From: Bog-756 sp963725395 | GTDB lineage: Bacteria > Actinomycetota > Acidimicrobiia > Acidimicrobiales > RAAP-2 | Length of the DNA stretch: 64,000 nucleotides | NCBI GenBank assembly: GCA_963725395.1 | Contig: CAVRYH010000013.1 | Span: 558,001 to 622,000 of the forward strand | Reading direction: 5' to 3' | Part shown: in pieces, positions 43,871 through 51,925 of the stretch | How positions within the stretch are numbered: position 1 is the stretch's first letter | How the letters are laid out: each line of letters begins with the position of its first letter | Translations under genes and position numbers: made by a program | Notes under the pieces: generated by a model | Told to the model about the DNA's origin: nothing | Seen by the model: the letters and a program-made list of their open reading frames with translations, nothing else | The model's database searches: none

Positions 43871-44155
43871 GGGGTGAGCTGCGTACGGGTCTGTGGTTGC
43901 AAGTCGAAGCCAGTCGCAGGCGAAACGACCCACGTAAGGCAACTTGTGGTTGCTGAGCATGGTGCGGCTTAGGAGTAAGACCTGCCCGTGGCGTCCCCGG
44001 CTGTCGGGGGCGGGCGGAGAGGGGATGACGCGTGCCACCAATGCCTCCGTAGGGACGCCGACCGGTCACGGTCGGCGCTGCCGGAGTCAGGCCGTCACTC
44101 CCCCGGCAGGCGAGTGTGGGGTCAAAGACCAGGTCAGCCGCACGCAGCTCACAAC
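43871..44155 (+). ncRNA. structured leader RNA, probable raiA RNA motif
   Basis: The 551-bp gap between the isomerase and hpf genes has no credible ORF. It holds a long-range perfect 11-bp helix: GTGAGCTGCGT (43874-43884) with ACGCAGCTCAC (44142-44152). Inside are local hairpins, including GCAAC-TTGTG-GTTGC, CCCCG-GCTGT-CGGGG and CCGACCG-GTCA-CGGTCGG. The raiA motif is a large structured RNA known from Firmicutes and Actinobacteria, often directly upstream of raiA/hpf genes, exactly as here. I assign it by position, size and fold, not by a covariance search. The stretch 43681-43794 before the operator and promoter shows nothing I recognise. Confidence 0.68.
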
Positions 44156-44231
44156 CGTTTCCCGACGACCGATCAGGAGGACCGGCCGACAGCACTGAGT
44201 GTCACACCAGCACAACCAGGAGGGCGAGCAG

Positions 44232-44597
44232 ATGGACGTGGTCATTGCGTACGGCAGGAAGATCGTTCCCGACGAGGTGAGGTCGCTGACCAAGGAGAAG
44301 GTGGGTCGACTCGGACACCTCTGCCCCGGCCTCGACCGAGCCGAGGTTCGATTCTCCGAGGAGCGCAATCCGAGGATCGCCGACAAGGAGTGCTGCGAGG
44401 TGATCATCTTTGGCCACGGACGTTCGATTCGGGCCCACGCCGCCGGTCCGCAGCCTCTCGTGGCGGTCGACCTGGTGGTGGAGAAGCTCGAACACCAGCT
44501 GGAGAAGACCAAGGGCCGTCTCGTCGGACGGTCCCACCCCCGCCGACGCCCGCTCAACTCGGTCTCCATGCTGCGGGAGCGGGTGCGCACCGCCTGA
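44232..44597 (+). CDS. hpf: ribosome hibernation promoting factor, short form
   Basis: This 121-residue HPF/RaiA-family protein (MDVVIAYGRKIVPDEVRSLTKEKVGRL) has a mid segment CEVIIFGHGRSIRAHAAG and a basic C-terminal region (GRLVGRSHPRRRP). It binds the small ribosomal subunit at the tRNA and mRNA sites under stress. It lacks the C-terminal dimerisation domain of the long HPF usual in actinobacteria. ATG 44232 is chosen because AGGAGG lies 8 nt upstream; an in-frame GTG at 44199 has no such site. It sits between the leader RNA and secA, as hpf does before secA1 in mycobacteria. Confidence 0.85.
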   Translation: MDVVIAYGRKIVPDEVRSLTKEKVGRLGHLCPGLDRAEVRFSEERNPRIADKECCEVIIFGHGRSIRAHAAGPQPLVAVDLVVEKLEHQLEKTKGRLVGRSHPRRRPLNSVSMLRERVRTA

Positions 44598-44603
44598 GCG
44601 TGT

Positions 44604-44633
44604 CCGCCGGGGACCGGGGCGGGTCCCGGGCGG
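44604..44633 (+). terminator. candidate hairpin after hpf
   Basis: CCGCC (44604-44608) with GGCGG (44629-44633) and, after one G-G mismatch, GGGACC (44610-44615) with GGTCCC (44622-44627) make an interrupted 11-bp stem around a 6-nt loop. It begins 7 bp past the hpf stop and lies before the secA promoter. Confidence 0.5.
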
Positions 44634-44682
44634 CGGAGGGTCCCCGAGCCGGTCGGCGACCAGTCGTCCGCACTCCCGACAG

Positions 44683-44688
44683 TAGAGT
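44683..44688 (+). promoter_or_regulatory. -10 hexamer TAGAGT upstream of secA
   Basis: TAGAGT ends 9 nt before the secA ATG and no ribosome-binding site is seen. This fits a leaderless or very short leader. Confidence 0.45.
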
Positions 44689-44697
44689 GGGGCACCC

Positions 44698-47469
44698 ATG
44701 AGCGTGCTCTCGAAAGTCCTTCGCGCCGGCGAGGGCAAGAAGGTCCGACGGCTGGCCGAGCTGGTCCCGCTGGTCAACGCCCTCGAGCCGGAGATGGAGG
44801 CCCGCAGCGACGCGGAACTGCAGGCCATGACGGCGATCTTCCGGCAGCGCCTCGACGACGGCGAGAGCCTCGAGGACATGCTCATCGAGGCGTTCGCCCT
44901 TGTCCGTGAGGGCGCATGGCGGATCCTCGGGCAGCGCCACTTCGACTGCCAGCTGATGGGTGGGATGGCCCTCCACTTCGGGTGGATCGCCGAGATGAAG
45001 ACGGGCGAGGGCAAGACCCTCGTGTCCACGCTCCCGGTGTACCTCAACGCGCTGGCCGGCAACGGCGTCCACGTGGTGACGGTGAACGACTACCTGGCGA
45101 CACGTGACTCGGAGTGGATGGGGCAGCTGCACCGGTTCCTCGGGCTCACCGTCGGGCGCGTCGGGCCCGACGTCGACGACCCGGCCGCCAAGCGCGAGGC
45201 CTACTTCAGCGACGTGACCTACGGGACGAACACCGAGTTCGGCTTCGACTACCTCCGCGACAACATGGCCCGCTCGAAGGACGCGATGGTCCAACGCGGC
45301 CACCGGTTCGCCATCGTGGACGAGGTCGACTCCATTCTCATCGACGAGGCCCGCACGCCGTTGATCATCTCGGGGCCGGCCGCCGAGTCCGCTCAGCTCT
45401 ATTACCAGTTCGCCGGGATCGTGCGCACGCTCCGGGCTGAGGACGACTACGAGGTCGACGAGGAGAAGCGCATCGTGGTGCCCACCGAGGCGGGCATCGA
45501 GAAGGTCGAACGTCAGCTTGGGGTCAGCAACCTCTACGACGCGGTGGCTGTCAACTACGTCCACCATCTGACCCAGGCCCTGTTGGCCAAGGAGCTGTAC
45601 CGGCGGGACAAGGACTACCTGGTCGCTCAGGGCGAGGTGAAGATCGTCGACGAGTTCACCGGCCGGACGCTCGACGGTCGGCGCTGGTCCGACGGCCTGC
45701 ACCAGGCGGTCGAGGCCAAGGAGCGGGTGAGGATCAAAGAAGAGAACCACACCTGGGCCACCGTCACCCTGCAGAACTACTTCCGGCTCTACGAGAAGCT
45801 GTCAGGCATGACCGGGACGGCGGAGACCGAGGCCTCCGAGTTCGCCAACACCTACGAGCTGCCGGTGGTGCCCATCCCGCCCAACAAGCCGCTGGTACGC
45901 GCCGACAACCCCGACCTGATCTACAAGTCCGAGGACGCCAAGTTCAACGCGGTGGTCGACGACATCGTCGAGCGCCACGCCGAGGGCCAGCCGGTGCTGG
46001 TCGGCACGGCCTCGGTGTCGAAGTCCGAGCACCTGTCGCGGTTGTTGGAGAAGAAGGGGATCGCCCACGAGGTCCTGAACGCCAAGCAGCACTTCAGGGA
46101 GGCGGAGATCGTCGCCCAGGCCGGCCGGGTGGGAGCGGTGACCGTGGCCACCAACATGGCCGGGCGCGGGGTCGACATCATCCTCGGGGGCAACCCCGAG
46201 GGCCTGGCCGTCCGCGAGGCGCAGGCTCGGGGAATCGACCTCTCCACCGAGGAGGGCCGGGCCGAGCTGGAGGGGCTGCGCTCCGAGTTCGAGACCGTGT
46301 GCGAACGGGAGGGCGACGAGGTCCGAGACCTCGGTGGCCTCTACGTCCTCGGCAGTGAGCGCCACGAGAGCCGACGGATCGACAATCAGCTCCGGGGCCG
46401 CTCGGGACGGCAGGGTGATCCGGGCGAGAGCCGGTTCTTCCTCTCGCTCGAGGACGACCTCATGCGCCTGTTCGCCACCGGCGCGATGAACTGGGTCATG
46501 GGCAGGGCCCTTCCCGATGACGTTCCCATCGAGGCGAAGATGGTCACCAAGGCCATCGAGCGGGCCCAGAACACCGTGGAGGGGCGCAACGCCGAGTCCC
46601 GCAAGGACGTCCTCAAGTACGACGACGTGATGAACGAGCAGCGCAAGGTCATCTACCGGCGCCGCTACCAGATCATCGAGGGCGAGGACCTCCACGACGA
46701 GACCATCGAACTCCTCGAGGGCGCCATCACCGCGCTGGTGGCCTCCTCGTGTCCGTCGGATTATCCCGAGGAGTGGGATCTCGCCCAACTCGTCACCGAG
46801 GTGACGCAGTACTACCCGACCAAGTTCGTGGTCGACGACCTGGTCGAGGCCAGCACGGCCGACCAGATCTCCGAGAGCCTGCTGGCCGAAGCCCTCGACC
46901 TCTACGCCGAGCGGGACGAGACGATCCCCGGCGGAGCCGAGACGGCCCGGCAGCTCGAGCGGGACATCATGCTCCAGATCATCGACCAACGGTGGCAGGA
47001 CCACCTGGCCGACATGGACTACCTGCGCGAGGGGATCAACCTCAGGGCCATGGGGAACCAGGACCCCCTGGTGGCCTACCAGCGCGAGGGATTCGCCATG
47101 TTCGGCAAGCTCATGGACGGCATCAACGACGACTACCTGCGCTACGTGTTCCACGTACAGGTCCTGGCCGAGCCGGCGGCCGAGCCCGACCTGGACCGGG
47201 CCAGCTACCTGGCGGCCGACGACCCGGTGCAGGGCGACACCGCCATATCGGCGGCCTTCGCCGCCGCCTCGCCGGCCGAGATCGAGCAGGCCCAGGCGGT
47301 CATGGCCGCGGGGAACGGTGGTGGCGCGACGGGGGTGACCAACAGGGTGGCCGATGACGGCGAGACCCAGGCCCCGATCGTCAAGTCCGAGCGCGAGAAG
47401 ATCGGCCGGAACGAGCCGTGCTGGTGCGGGAGCGGCAAGAAGTTCAAGTTCTGCCACGGCGCCAACTGA
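44698..47469 (+). CDS. secA: protein translocase ATPase SecA
   Basis: This 923-residue SecA is the motor that drives preproteins through SecYEG. It contains MKTGEGKTLVSTLP (Walker A), FAIVDEVDSILIDEARTPLIISG, GMTGTAETEASEF, TNMAGRGVDIILGGNP and ESRRIDNQLRGRSGRQGDPG. It ends with the SEC-C zinc motif CWCGSGKKFKFCHGA, which contacts SecB or ribosomes. Length and motifs match the housekeeping SecA1 of actinobacteria. The preceding hpf gene and following prfB gene match the order seen in related genomes. Confidence 0.98.
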   Translation: MSVLSKVLRAGEGKKVRRLAELVPLVNALEPEMEARSDAELQAMTAIFRQRLDDGESLEDMLIEAFALVREGAWRILGQRHFDCQLMGGMALHFGWIAEMKTGEGKTLVSTLPVYLNALAGNGVHVVTVNDYLATRDSEWMGQLHRFLGLTVGRVGPDVDDPAAKREAYFSDVTYGTNTEFGFDYLRDNMARSKDAMVQRGHRFAIVDEVDSILIDEARTPLIISGPAAESAQLYYQFAGIVRTLRAEDDYEVDEEKRIVVPTEAGIEKVERQLGVSNLYDAVAVNYVHHLTQALLAKELYRRDKDYLVAQGEVKIVDEFTGRTLDGRRWSDGLHQAVEAKERVRIKEENHTWATVTLQNYFRLYEKLSGMTGTAETEASEFANTYELPVVPIPPNKPLVRADNPDLIYKSEDAKFNAVVDDIVERHAEGQPVLVGTASVSKSEHLSRLLEKKGIAHEVLNAKQHFREAEIVAQAGRVGAVTVATNMAGRGVDIILGGNPEGLAVREAQARGIDLSTEEGRAELEGLRSEFETVCEREGDEVRDLGGLYVLGSERHESRRIDNQLRGRSGRQGDPGESRFFLSLEDDLMRLFATGAMNWVMGRALPDDVPIEAKMVTKAIERAQNTVEGRNAESRKDVLKYDDVMNEQRKVIYRRRYQIIEGEDLHDETIELLEGAITALVASSCPSDYPEEWDLAQLVTEVTQYYPTKFVVDDLVEASTADQISESLLAEALDLYAERDETIPGGAETARQLERDIMLQIIDQRWQDHLADMDYLREGINLRAMGNQDPLVAYQREGFAMFGKLMDGINDDYLRYVFHVQVLAEPAAEPDLDRASYLAADDPVQGDTAISAAFAAASPAEIEQAQAVMAAGNGGGATGVTNRVADDGETQAPIVKSEREKIGRNEPCWCGSGKKFKFCHGAN

Positions 47470-47470
47470 C

Positions 47471-48628
47471 ATGGCCGCGCCCGACGCCCCCCGGCGGGGT
47501 TCCGGCGAGCCCGAGCGCGCCGACATACCGGTGGTGCTTTCCGGTCTCGCCTCGCGCCTGGACGAGGCCCGGCGGTTCCTGGCCGTCGACCGCCTCTACG
47601 ACCGGAGGACCGAACTGGAGAAGGAGGCGTCCCAGCCCGACCTGTGGGACGACGCCGACCATGCCCGCCAGGTGACGACGGAGCTGGGCCGGGTCAATGA
47701 GGACATCGAGTTGCTCGAGGGCCTGGCTGCGGACCTTTCCGACGCCCAGACCCTCAATGAACTGATGGAGGAGGAGGGCGATGACTCGCTGCGGCCCGAG
47801 ATCGAGGACGGACTGTCGTCACTCGATCGGCGGCTCGGCGTGCTCGAACTCCGTTCCATGTTCGTCGGCCCCCACGACGCCGGCGACGCCGTCGCCGAGA
47901 TCCACGCCGGTGCCGGTGGCACCGACGCGCAGGACTGGGCGGAGATGATGCTCCGTATGTACACGCGCTGGGCCGAGCGCCGGGGCTTCGACATCGAGGT
48001 GGAGGAGGCGACGCCCGGCCAGGAGGCCGGACTGCTGTCAGCCACGTTCATCGTCAAGGGCCGTTACGCGTTCGGACTGCTGGCCGCAGAACGAGGCGTG
48101 CACCGGCTCGTGCGGATCTCCCCGTTCGACGCCCAGCACCGACGTCAGACCTCGTTCGCCTCGCTCGATGTCGTGCCGTTCCTGGAGGATGTGTCGGACG
48201 AAGTGGAGATCGACGAGAAGGACCTTCGGATCGACACGTACCGCTCCTCGGGTGCCGGTGGCCAGCACGTCAACAAGACGGACTCGGCGGTGCGCCTGAC
48301 CCACCTGCCCACGGGCATCGTGGTGTCGTGCCAGAACCAGCGCAGCCAGCACCAGAACAAAGCCAAGGCCATGCAGGTCCTCGGAGCCAAGCTGGCCGAG
48401 CGGCAGCGGGAGGAACACCAGGCGACACTCGACCAGCTGTCGGGCGACCGCACCGACAACGTGTGGGGCAACCAGATCCGTTCCTATGTGATGGCCCCCT
48501 ACCAGTTGGTGAAGGACCTCCGCAGCAACGAGGAGACCGGCAACGTCGAGGCGGTGCTCGACGGCGATCTCGACGCGTTCATCGAAGCCGAGCTGCGCCG
48601 ACGGGCCGAGCAGCGCCGCGGTGACTGA
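47471..48628 (+). CDS. prfB: peptide chain release factor 2
   Basis: This 385-residue class I release factor reads UGA and UAA: the stop-recognition tripeptide is SPF (in RISPFDAQHRRQTSFAS, near 217) and the catalytic GGQ is in SSGAGGQHVNKTDSAVRLTH (near 263). The ORF is continuous, so it lacks the in-frame UGA programmed frameshift that controls prfB in many bacteria. ATG 47471 lies 1 bp after the secA stop. The first 20 residues are a Pro/Arg-rich extension. ftsE and ftsX follow, as in mycobacteria. Confidence 0.95.
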   Translation: MAAPDAPRRGSGEPERADIPVVLSGLASRLDEARRFLAVDRLYDRRTELEKEASQPDLWDDADHARQVTTELGRVNEDIELLEGLAADLSDAQTLNELMEEEGDDSLRPEIEDGLSSLDRRLGVLELRSMFVGPHDAGDAVAEIHAGAGGTDAQDWAEMMLRMYTRWAERRGFDIEVEEATPGQEAGLLSATFIVKGRYAFGLLAAERGVHRLVRISPFDAQHRRQTSFASLDVVPFLEDVSDEVEIDEKDLRIDTYRSSGAGGQHVNKTDSAVRLTHLPTGIVVSCQNQRSQHQNKAKAMQVLGAKLAERQREEHQATLDQLSGDRTDNVWGNQIRSYVMAPYQLVKDLRSNEETGNVEAVLDGDLDAFIEAELRRRAEQRRGD

Positions 48629-48676
48629 CGGCGCCACTGCCCACCGGAGCGGCGGTGCACGGGAGCGGTGCGGGAA

Positions 48677-48693
48677 CCCCGGAGCGTCCGGGG
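48677..48693 (+). terminator. candidate hairpin between prfB and ftsE
   Basis: CCCCGGA (48677-48683) pairs with TCCGGGG (48687-48693) around a GCG loop, about 50 bp past the prfB stop. A TAGCAT hexamer at 48733-48738 could then start the ftsEX transcript. Confidence 0.45.
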
Positions 48694-48792
48694 AGGTCAG
48701 GGGGGCTGAACCAACCGGCGGCGTGGGGGAGGTAGCATTGTCCGGAGTGAGAACGTCCTCCTCAGTGCTCGTCGCTTGATGTCTGTTTACTC

Positions 48793-49584
48793 ATGATCAA
48801 ATTTCAGAACGTCACCAAGACGTACAAGGGCTCGACCGTCGCGTTGAACGACTGCACCGTCGAGATCGACAAGGGCGAGTTCGTCTTCCTGGTCGGTCCC
48901 TCGGGCTCGGGCAAGACCACCTTCATCCGGTTGCTGCTGCGCGAGGAGTCTCCCGACTCGGGTCGCATCTGGGAGGCGGGCAAGGAGATCGGCCATCTGC
49001 CGAAATGGCGGATTCCCTACCTGCGTCGCAACATCGGCTGCGTCTTCCAGGACTTCCGGCTCCTGCCCAACAAGACGGTGTTCGAGAACGTGGCCTTCGC
49101 CCTCGAGGTGATCGGCCGGCCCAAGCACGTGATCGCCGCCCAGGTCCCCCAGGTCCTCGATCTCGTCGGGCTGACGAAGAAGCGGGACAACCTTCCCCAC
49201 GAGCTCTCCGGTGGCGAGCAGCAGCGGGTCGCGGTGGCCAGGGCGTTCGTCAACCGGCCCCTGATCCTGCTGGCCGACGAGCCGACCGGCAACCTGGACC
49301 CCACCACCAGTCTCGGGATCATGCGGCTGCTCGACCGGATCAACCGCACGGGGACCACCGTGATCGTGGCCACCCATGACGCGGGCATGGTCGACCAGAT
49401 GCGCCGACGGGTCATCGAGTTGGACCGCGGCATGCTGGTCCGGGACCAGGCCCACGGTGTGTACGGCATCGACAACGCCACGGCCGCCGCGGGTGCCGGA
49501 TCGCCCACCGGAGCCATGGCGGAGCAGGCCCCCTCCGGGTTGACGTCCGACGAGCATCCTGGCAGCTTCGCCACCAGAGCCTGA
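48793..49584 (+). CDS. ftsE: cell division ATP-binding protein FtsE
   Basis: This 263-residue ABC ATPase partners FtsX to control septal peptidoglycan hydrolases. It carries GPSGSGKT (35-42), the Q-loop VFQDFRLLPNKTVFENVAFALEV, LSGGEQQRVAVARA and LLADEPTGNLDP. Residues after about 225 form an Ala/Gly/Thr-rich tail not found in short FtsE proteins. The ATG overlaps nothing upstream and lacks a clear ribosome site. The stop TGA shares its last base with the ftsX ATG. Confidence 0.96.
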   Translation: MIKFQNVTKTYKGSTVALNDCTVEIDKGEFVFLVGPSGSGKTTFIRLLLREESPDSGRIWEAGKEIGHLPKWRIPYLRRNIGCVFQDFRLLPNKTVFENVAFALEVIGRPKHVIAAQVPQVLDLVGLTKKRDNLPHELSGGEQQRVAVARAFVNRPLILLADEPTGNLDPTTSLGIMRLLDRINRTGTTVIVATHDAGMVDQMRRRVIELDRGMLVRDQAHGVYGIDNATAAAGAGSPTGAMAEQAPSGLTSDEHPGSFATRA

Positions 49585-50474
49585 TGCCACTCTCCGCCTC
49601 GTACGTGTCGCGTGAGGCCGCGACCAATCTCTGGCGCAATCGCCTGATGACGGTGGCCGCCATCTTGACCGTCGCGGTCTCGCTGGCCCTCGTCGGATCG
49701 TCCCTCCTACTCAAGCAGGGTGCGTCCAAGGCCACCATCCAGTGGCAGAACGGCGTGAACGCGGTGGTCTGGGTGAACCCCGGGGCGCACCAGTCCCAGA
49801 TCAAGGGAATCGGCACCGAACTCGGCCAGTCCCCCTACATCAAGTCGTGCGTCTACCGGTCCCAGGCCTACGACTACAACGAGGCCAGGCAGATCGAGCC
49901 GGCCGACGAGTTCGCCGCCACCACGGAATCGAACTACCCCGAGTCCTACCGGTGCGTGCTGAACGATCCGTCGCAGGCCTCAGCCGTCTACCAACAGTTC
50001 ATCGGGAAGCCGGGTGTGTTCAACGTCAAATACCCCGGCCAGCAGATCAAGACGATGCAGAGCGTGATCCGGATCCTCCAGTGGGTCTTCCTCTCGGTGG
50101 CGGTGGTGCTCTTGTTATCGGCCTCGGTGTTGATCCTGAACACGATCCGCATGGCGATCTTCGCCCGTCGGCGCGAGGTGTCGGTCATGAAGCTGGTCGG
50201 GGCCACCAACTGGTTCATCCGACTCCCGTTCATGGCCGAGGGTTTGATCCAGGGGCTCCTCGGGGCGGCGGTCGCGGTACTGGTCGTGCTGGCCCTCTAC
50301 TGGGGGATCGGGTTGGACACCGTCAAGACCGCGGAGAACCAGGGCAACATCATCGCCCAGATGTCACTGGACGGCTGGGAGGTGGCGGGGACCTGCATCC
50401 TGGTCGCCGTGGTCGGCGTGGTGGTCGGCGTGGTGGGATCCGCCCTCGCCGTGCGCCGCTTCCTCGACGTCTGA
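49584..50474 (+). CDS. ftsX: cell division protein FtsX (permease-like)
   Basis: This 296-residue protein has four membrane segments (about 23-43, 167-190, 213-235 and 265-288) and an extracytoplasmic loop of about 120 residues after the first. This is the classic FtsX layout. It opens with ASYVSREAATNLWRNRLMTVAAI. The REVSVMKLVGATNWFIRLPFMAEG coupling segment contacts FtsE. The loop would activate a peptidoglycan hydrolase. No smpB or M23 peptidase follows, unlike some relatives. Confidence 0.95.
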   Translation: MPLSASYVSREAATNLWRNRLMTVAAILTVAVSLALVGSSLLLKQGASKATIQWQNGVNAVVWVNPGAHQSQIKGIGTELGQSPYIKSCVYRSQAYDYNEARQIEPADEFAATTESNYPESYRCVLNDPSQASAVYQQFIGKPGVFNVKYPGQQIKTMQSVIRILQWVFLSVAVVLLLSASVLILNTIRMAIFARRREVSVMKLVGATNWFIRLPFMAEGLIQGLLGAAVAVLVVLALYWGIGLDTVKTAENQGNIIAQMSLDGWEVAGTCILVAVVGVVVGVVGSALAVRRFLDV

Positions 50475-50513
50475 TCGCCCGGCACCGTCCGACGGCCAGC
50501 TGGCCCCGAGGGA

Positions 50514-51872
50514 TCAGCCGGTCCGGTCACGCCCCGGCTGGGTGCACGTGTCGGGGATGGGCAGGCCGGCCAACCGGGCCGAGATCCACTGCAGGAGGAC
50601 CGCCGCCGAACTCTGCACCACGTCGCTGTGATCCGAGCCGGCGATGGGCACGTAGTCCACGCTGTCGCCCTCGGACCGGCACAGCGTGCCGCTGACGAAG
50701 GCCGACACGGTGGCATACGGCGTCAGCGTGTCCTCTCTGCCCTCGACCACCAGCAGCGGCGTGGTCGTCGGGTCCCTCCCCGGCTCGTTGTCGGCGATGT
50801 CCACCCGCAGGGCCGGGCTCAGGGTCCATCCCGGGGTGAACAGCCGGCCCGACTCGATGGAGTCGTACGTCGCCGCCAGCGCGCCGCTGCACTCCGAGGT
50901 GATGCCCGAAGCCAGGCTGAGGGCGGTGGGTGTGAGCACCGAGGACAGCGCCAGGTTGTCGTAGGTCTGCGACCATGCCGCCAACGCCATCACCGCGTAG
51001 ACGGCGGACTGGTCGTCGGTCGAGCCGGGGGTCACCGGGACGAACTCGTCGAGGGAGGTGACCGGGGCGGCCGCGGCCACACCGGCCACGTAGAGCTCCG
51101 GCGCATACGACGAAGCGATCTGCGACGCGAACAGGGCGGCCTGCCCGCCCTGGGAATAGCCGAGGATCACCACCGAGTTGGACGCCTCGGTCCCCACGAG
51201 ACTCCGGGCGGCCCGCGCCGCATCGAGGACACCTTGGGCCTCGCTCTGTCCGACCAGGTAGGGATGAACACCCGGGACGCCGAGCCCCTGATAGTCGGTG
51301 GCGGCCACGATGACCCGGCGATCGAGCAGCGAGTCGAGGAGTGGGATCGAGGTGAACCCGTCGAGGGAGGGGGCGCACTGCTCGGCGAGTCCGGTGGTGC
51401 CGTGGGCCCACGAGACCACAGGAAAGCCGGCCTTCGGCGCGGTGCCCCCGGGGACGACGACCATGCCCGAGACGGCGATGTCGGAACCGGTGATCGACTC
51501 GGAGTGGTAGAGCACCCGGTAGGCGACCGCACCCGGTGGCAACTGACCGTCGGAGGGGATCACCATCGACCGGATGATCGAACCGGCCGGCCCGGGTGGT
51601 AGGGGGAACGGCGGCTGGTAGAAGGCGGCGAGGCTCACTCCCGACGGCTCGGCTCCGGACAGGCCGGTTCCGGTGGCTGGATCTGCTGCGGTGCGGGCTG
51701 CGATGCCGCTCGTCGGCGCCACGGTCGTCGTGGTCGCCGCTCCCGTGAGTGACGAACAGCCGGAGAGGGTGACGATCGCCACGAGCGCGACGCTCACGGC
51801 CGACCATCGCCGAATCGCGATGGAGGCGTGTGCCGATCCCTGTTCCCTGCCCCTGGGGCTCAACGCCACCAT
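50514..51872 (-). CDS. secretory-type lipase/esterase, predicted lipoprotein
   Basis: This 452-residue alpha/beta hydrolase of the secretory lipase (LIP, Candida-lipase-like) family has a signal peptide ending in a lipobox (LSGC, Cys39), so it should be anchored outside the membrane. The oxyanion region is VSWAHGTTGLAEQCAPS, the nucleophile Ser240 lies in GYSQGG, and the acid and His are in VVEGREDTLTPY and GSDHSDVV. Four extra cysteines may form disulfides. It probably hydrolyses acylglycerols or other esters. The ATG has TACTCT 8 nt upstream and no ribosome site. It is divergent from a serine hydrolase gene, with only 53 bp between them. Confidence 0.87.
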   Translation of the reverse strand: MVALSPRGREQGSAHASIAIRRWSAVSVALVAIVTLSGCSSLTGAATTTTVAPTSGIAARTAADPATGTGLSGAEPSGVSLAAFYQPPFPLPPGPAGSIIRSMVIPSDGQLPPGAVAYRVLYHSESITGSDIAVSGMVVVPGGTAPKAGFPVVSWAHGTTGLAEQCAPSLDGFTSIPLLDSLLDRRVIVAATDYQGLGVPGVHPYLVGQSEAQGVLDAARAARSLVGTEASNSVVILGYSQGGQAALFASQIASSYAPELYVAGVAAAAPVTSLDEFVPVTPGSTDDQSAVYAVMALAAWSQTYDNLALSSVLTPTALSLASGITSECSGALAATYDSIESGRLFTPGWTLSPALRVDIADNEPGRDPTTTPLLVVEGREDTLTPYATVSAFVSGTLCRSEGDSVDYVPIAGSDHSDVVQSSAAVLLQWISARLAGLPIPDTCTQPGRDRTG

Positions 51873-51880
51873 CCCGGTTC

Positions 51881-51917
51881 AGAGTAACAACGCGTGCGCG
51901 CACCAGTCATCTACGAT
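51881..51917. promoter_or_regulatory. divergent leaderless promoter pair with centred palindrome
   Basis: Two -10 boxes face outward: TACTCT on the minus strand (51881-51886, 8 nt before the lipase ATG) and TACGAT on the plus strand (51912-51917, 8 nt before the serine hydrolase ATG). Midway lies the perfect palindrome GTGCGCGCAC (51894-51903). A protein bound there could control both genes. Confidence 0.5.
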
Positions 51918-51925
51918 TTTTCCGA

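Noticed and set aside
43681..44231. tmRNA, RNase P RNA or 6S RNA in the large gap before hpf
   Set aside because: I saw no tRNA-like ends, no resume-codon tag ORF and no RNase P core motif. The position and closing helix fit a raiA-type leader better.
47471..47560. Programmed frameshift in prfB
   Set aside because: The reading frame is open from ATG to stop with no in-frame UGA near codon 25.
50494..50505. GGCCAGCTGGCC palindrome between ftsX and the lipase gene
   Set aside because: The gap is only 39 bp, the palindrome has no loop or T tract, and such GC palindromes are expected by chance in this DNA.
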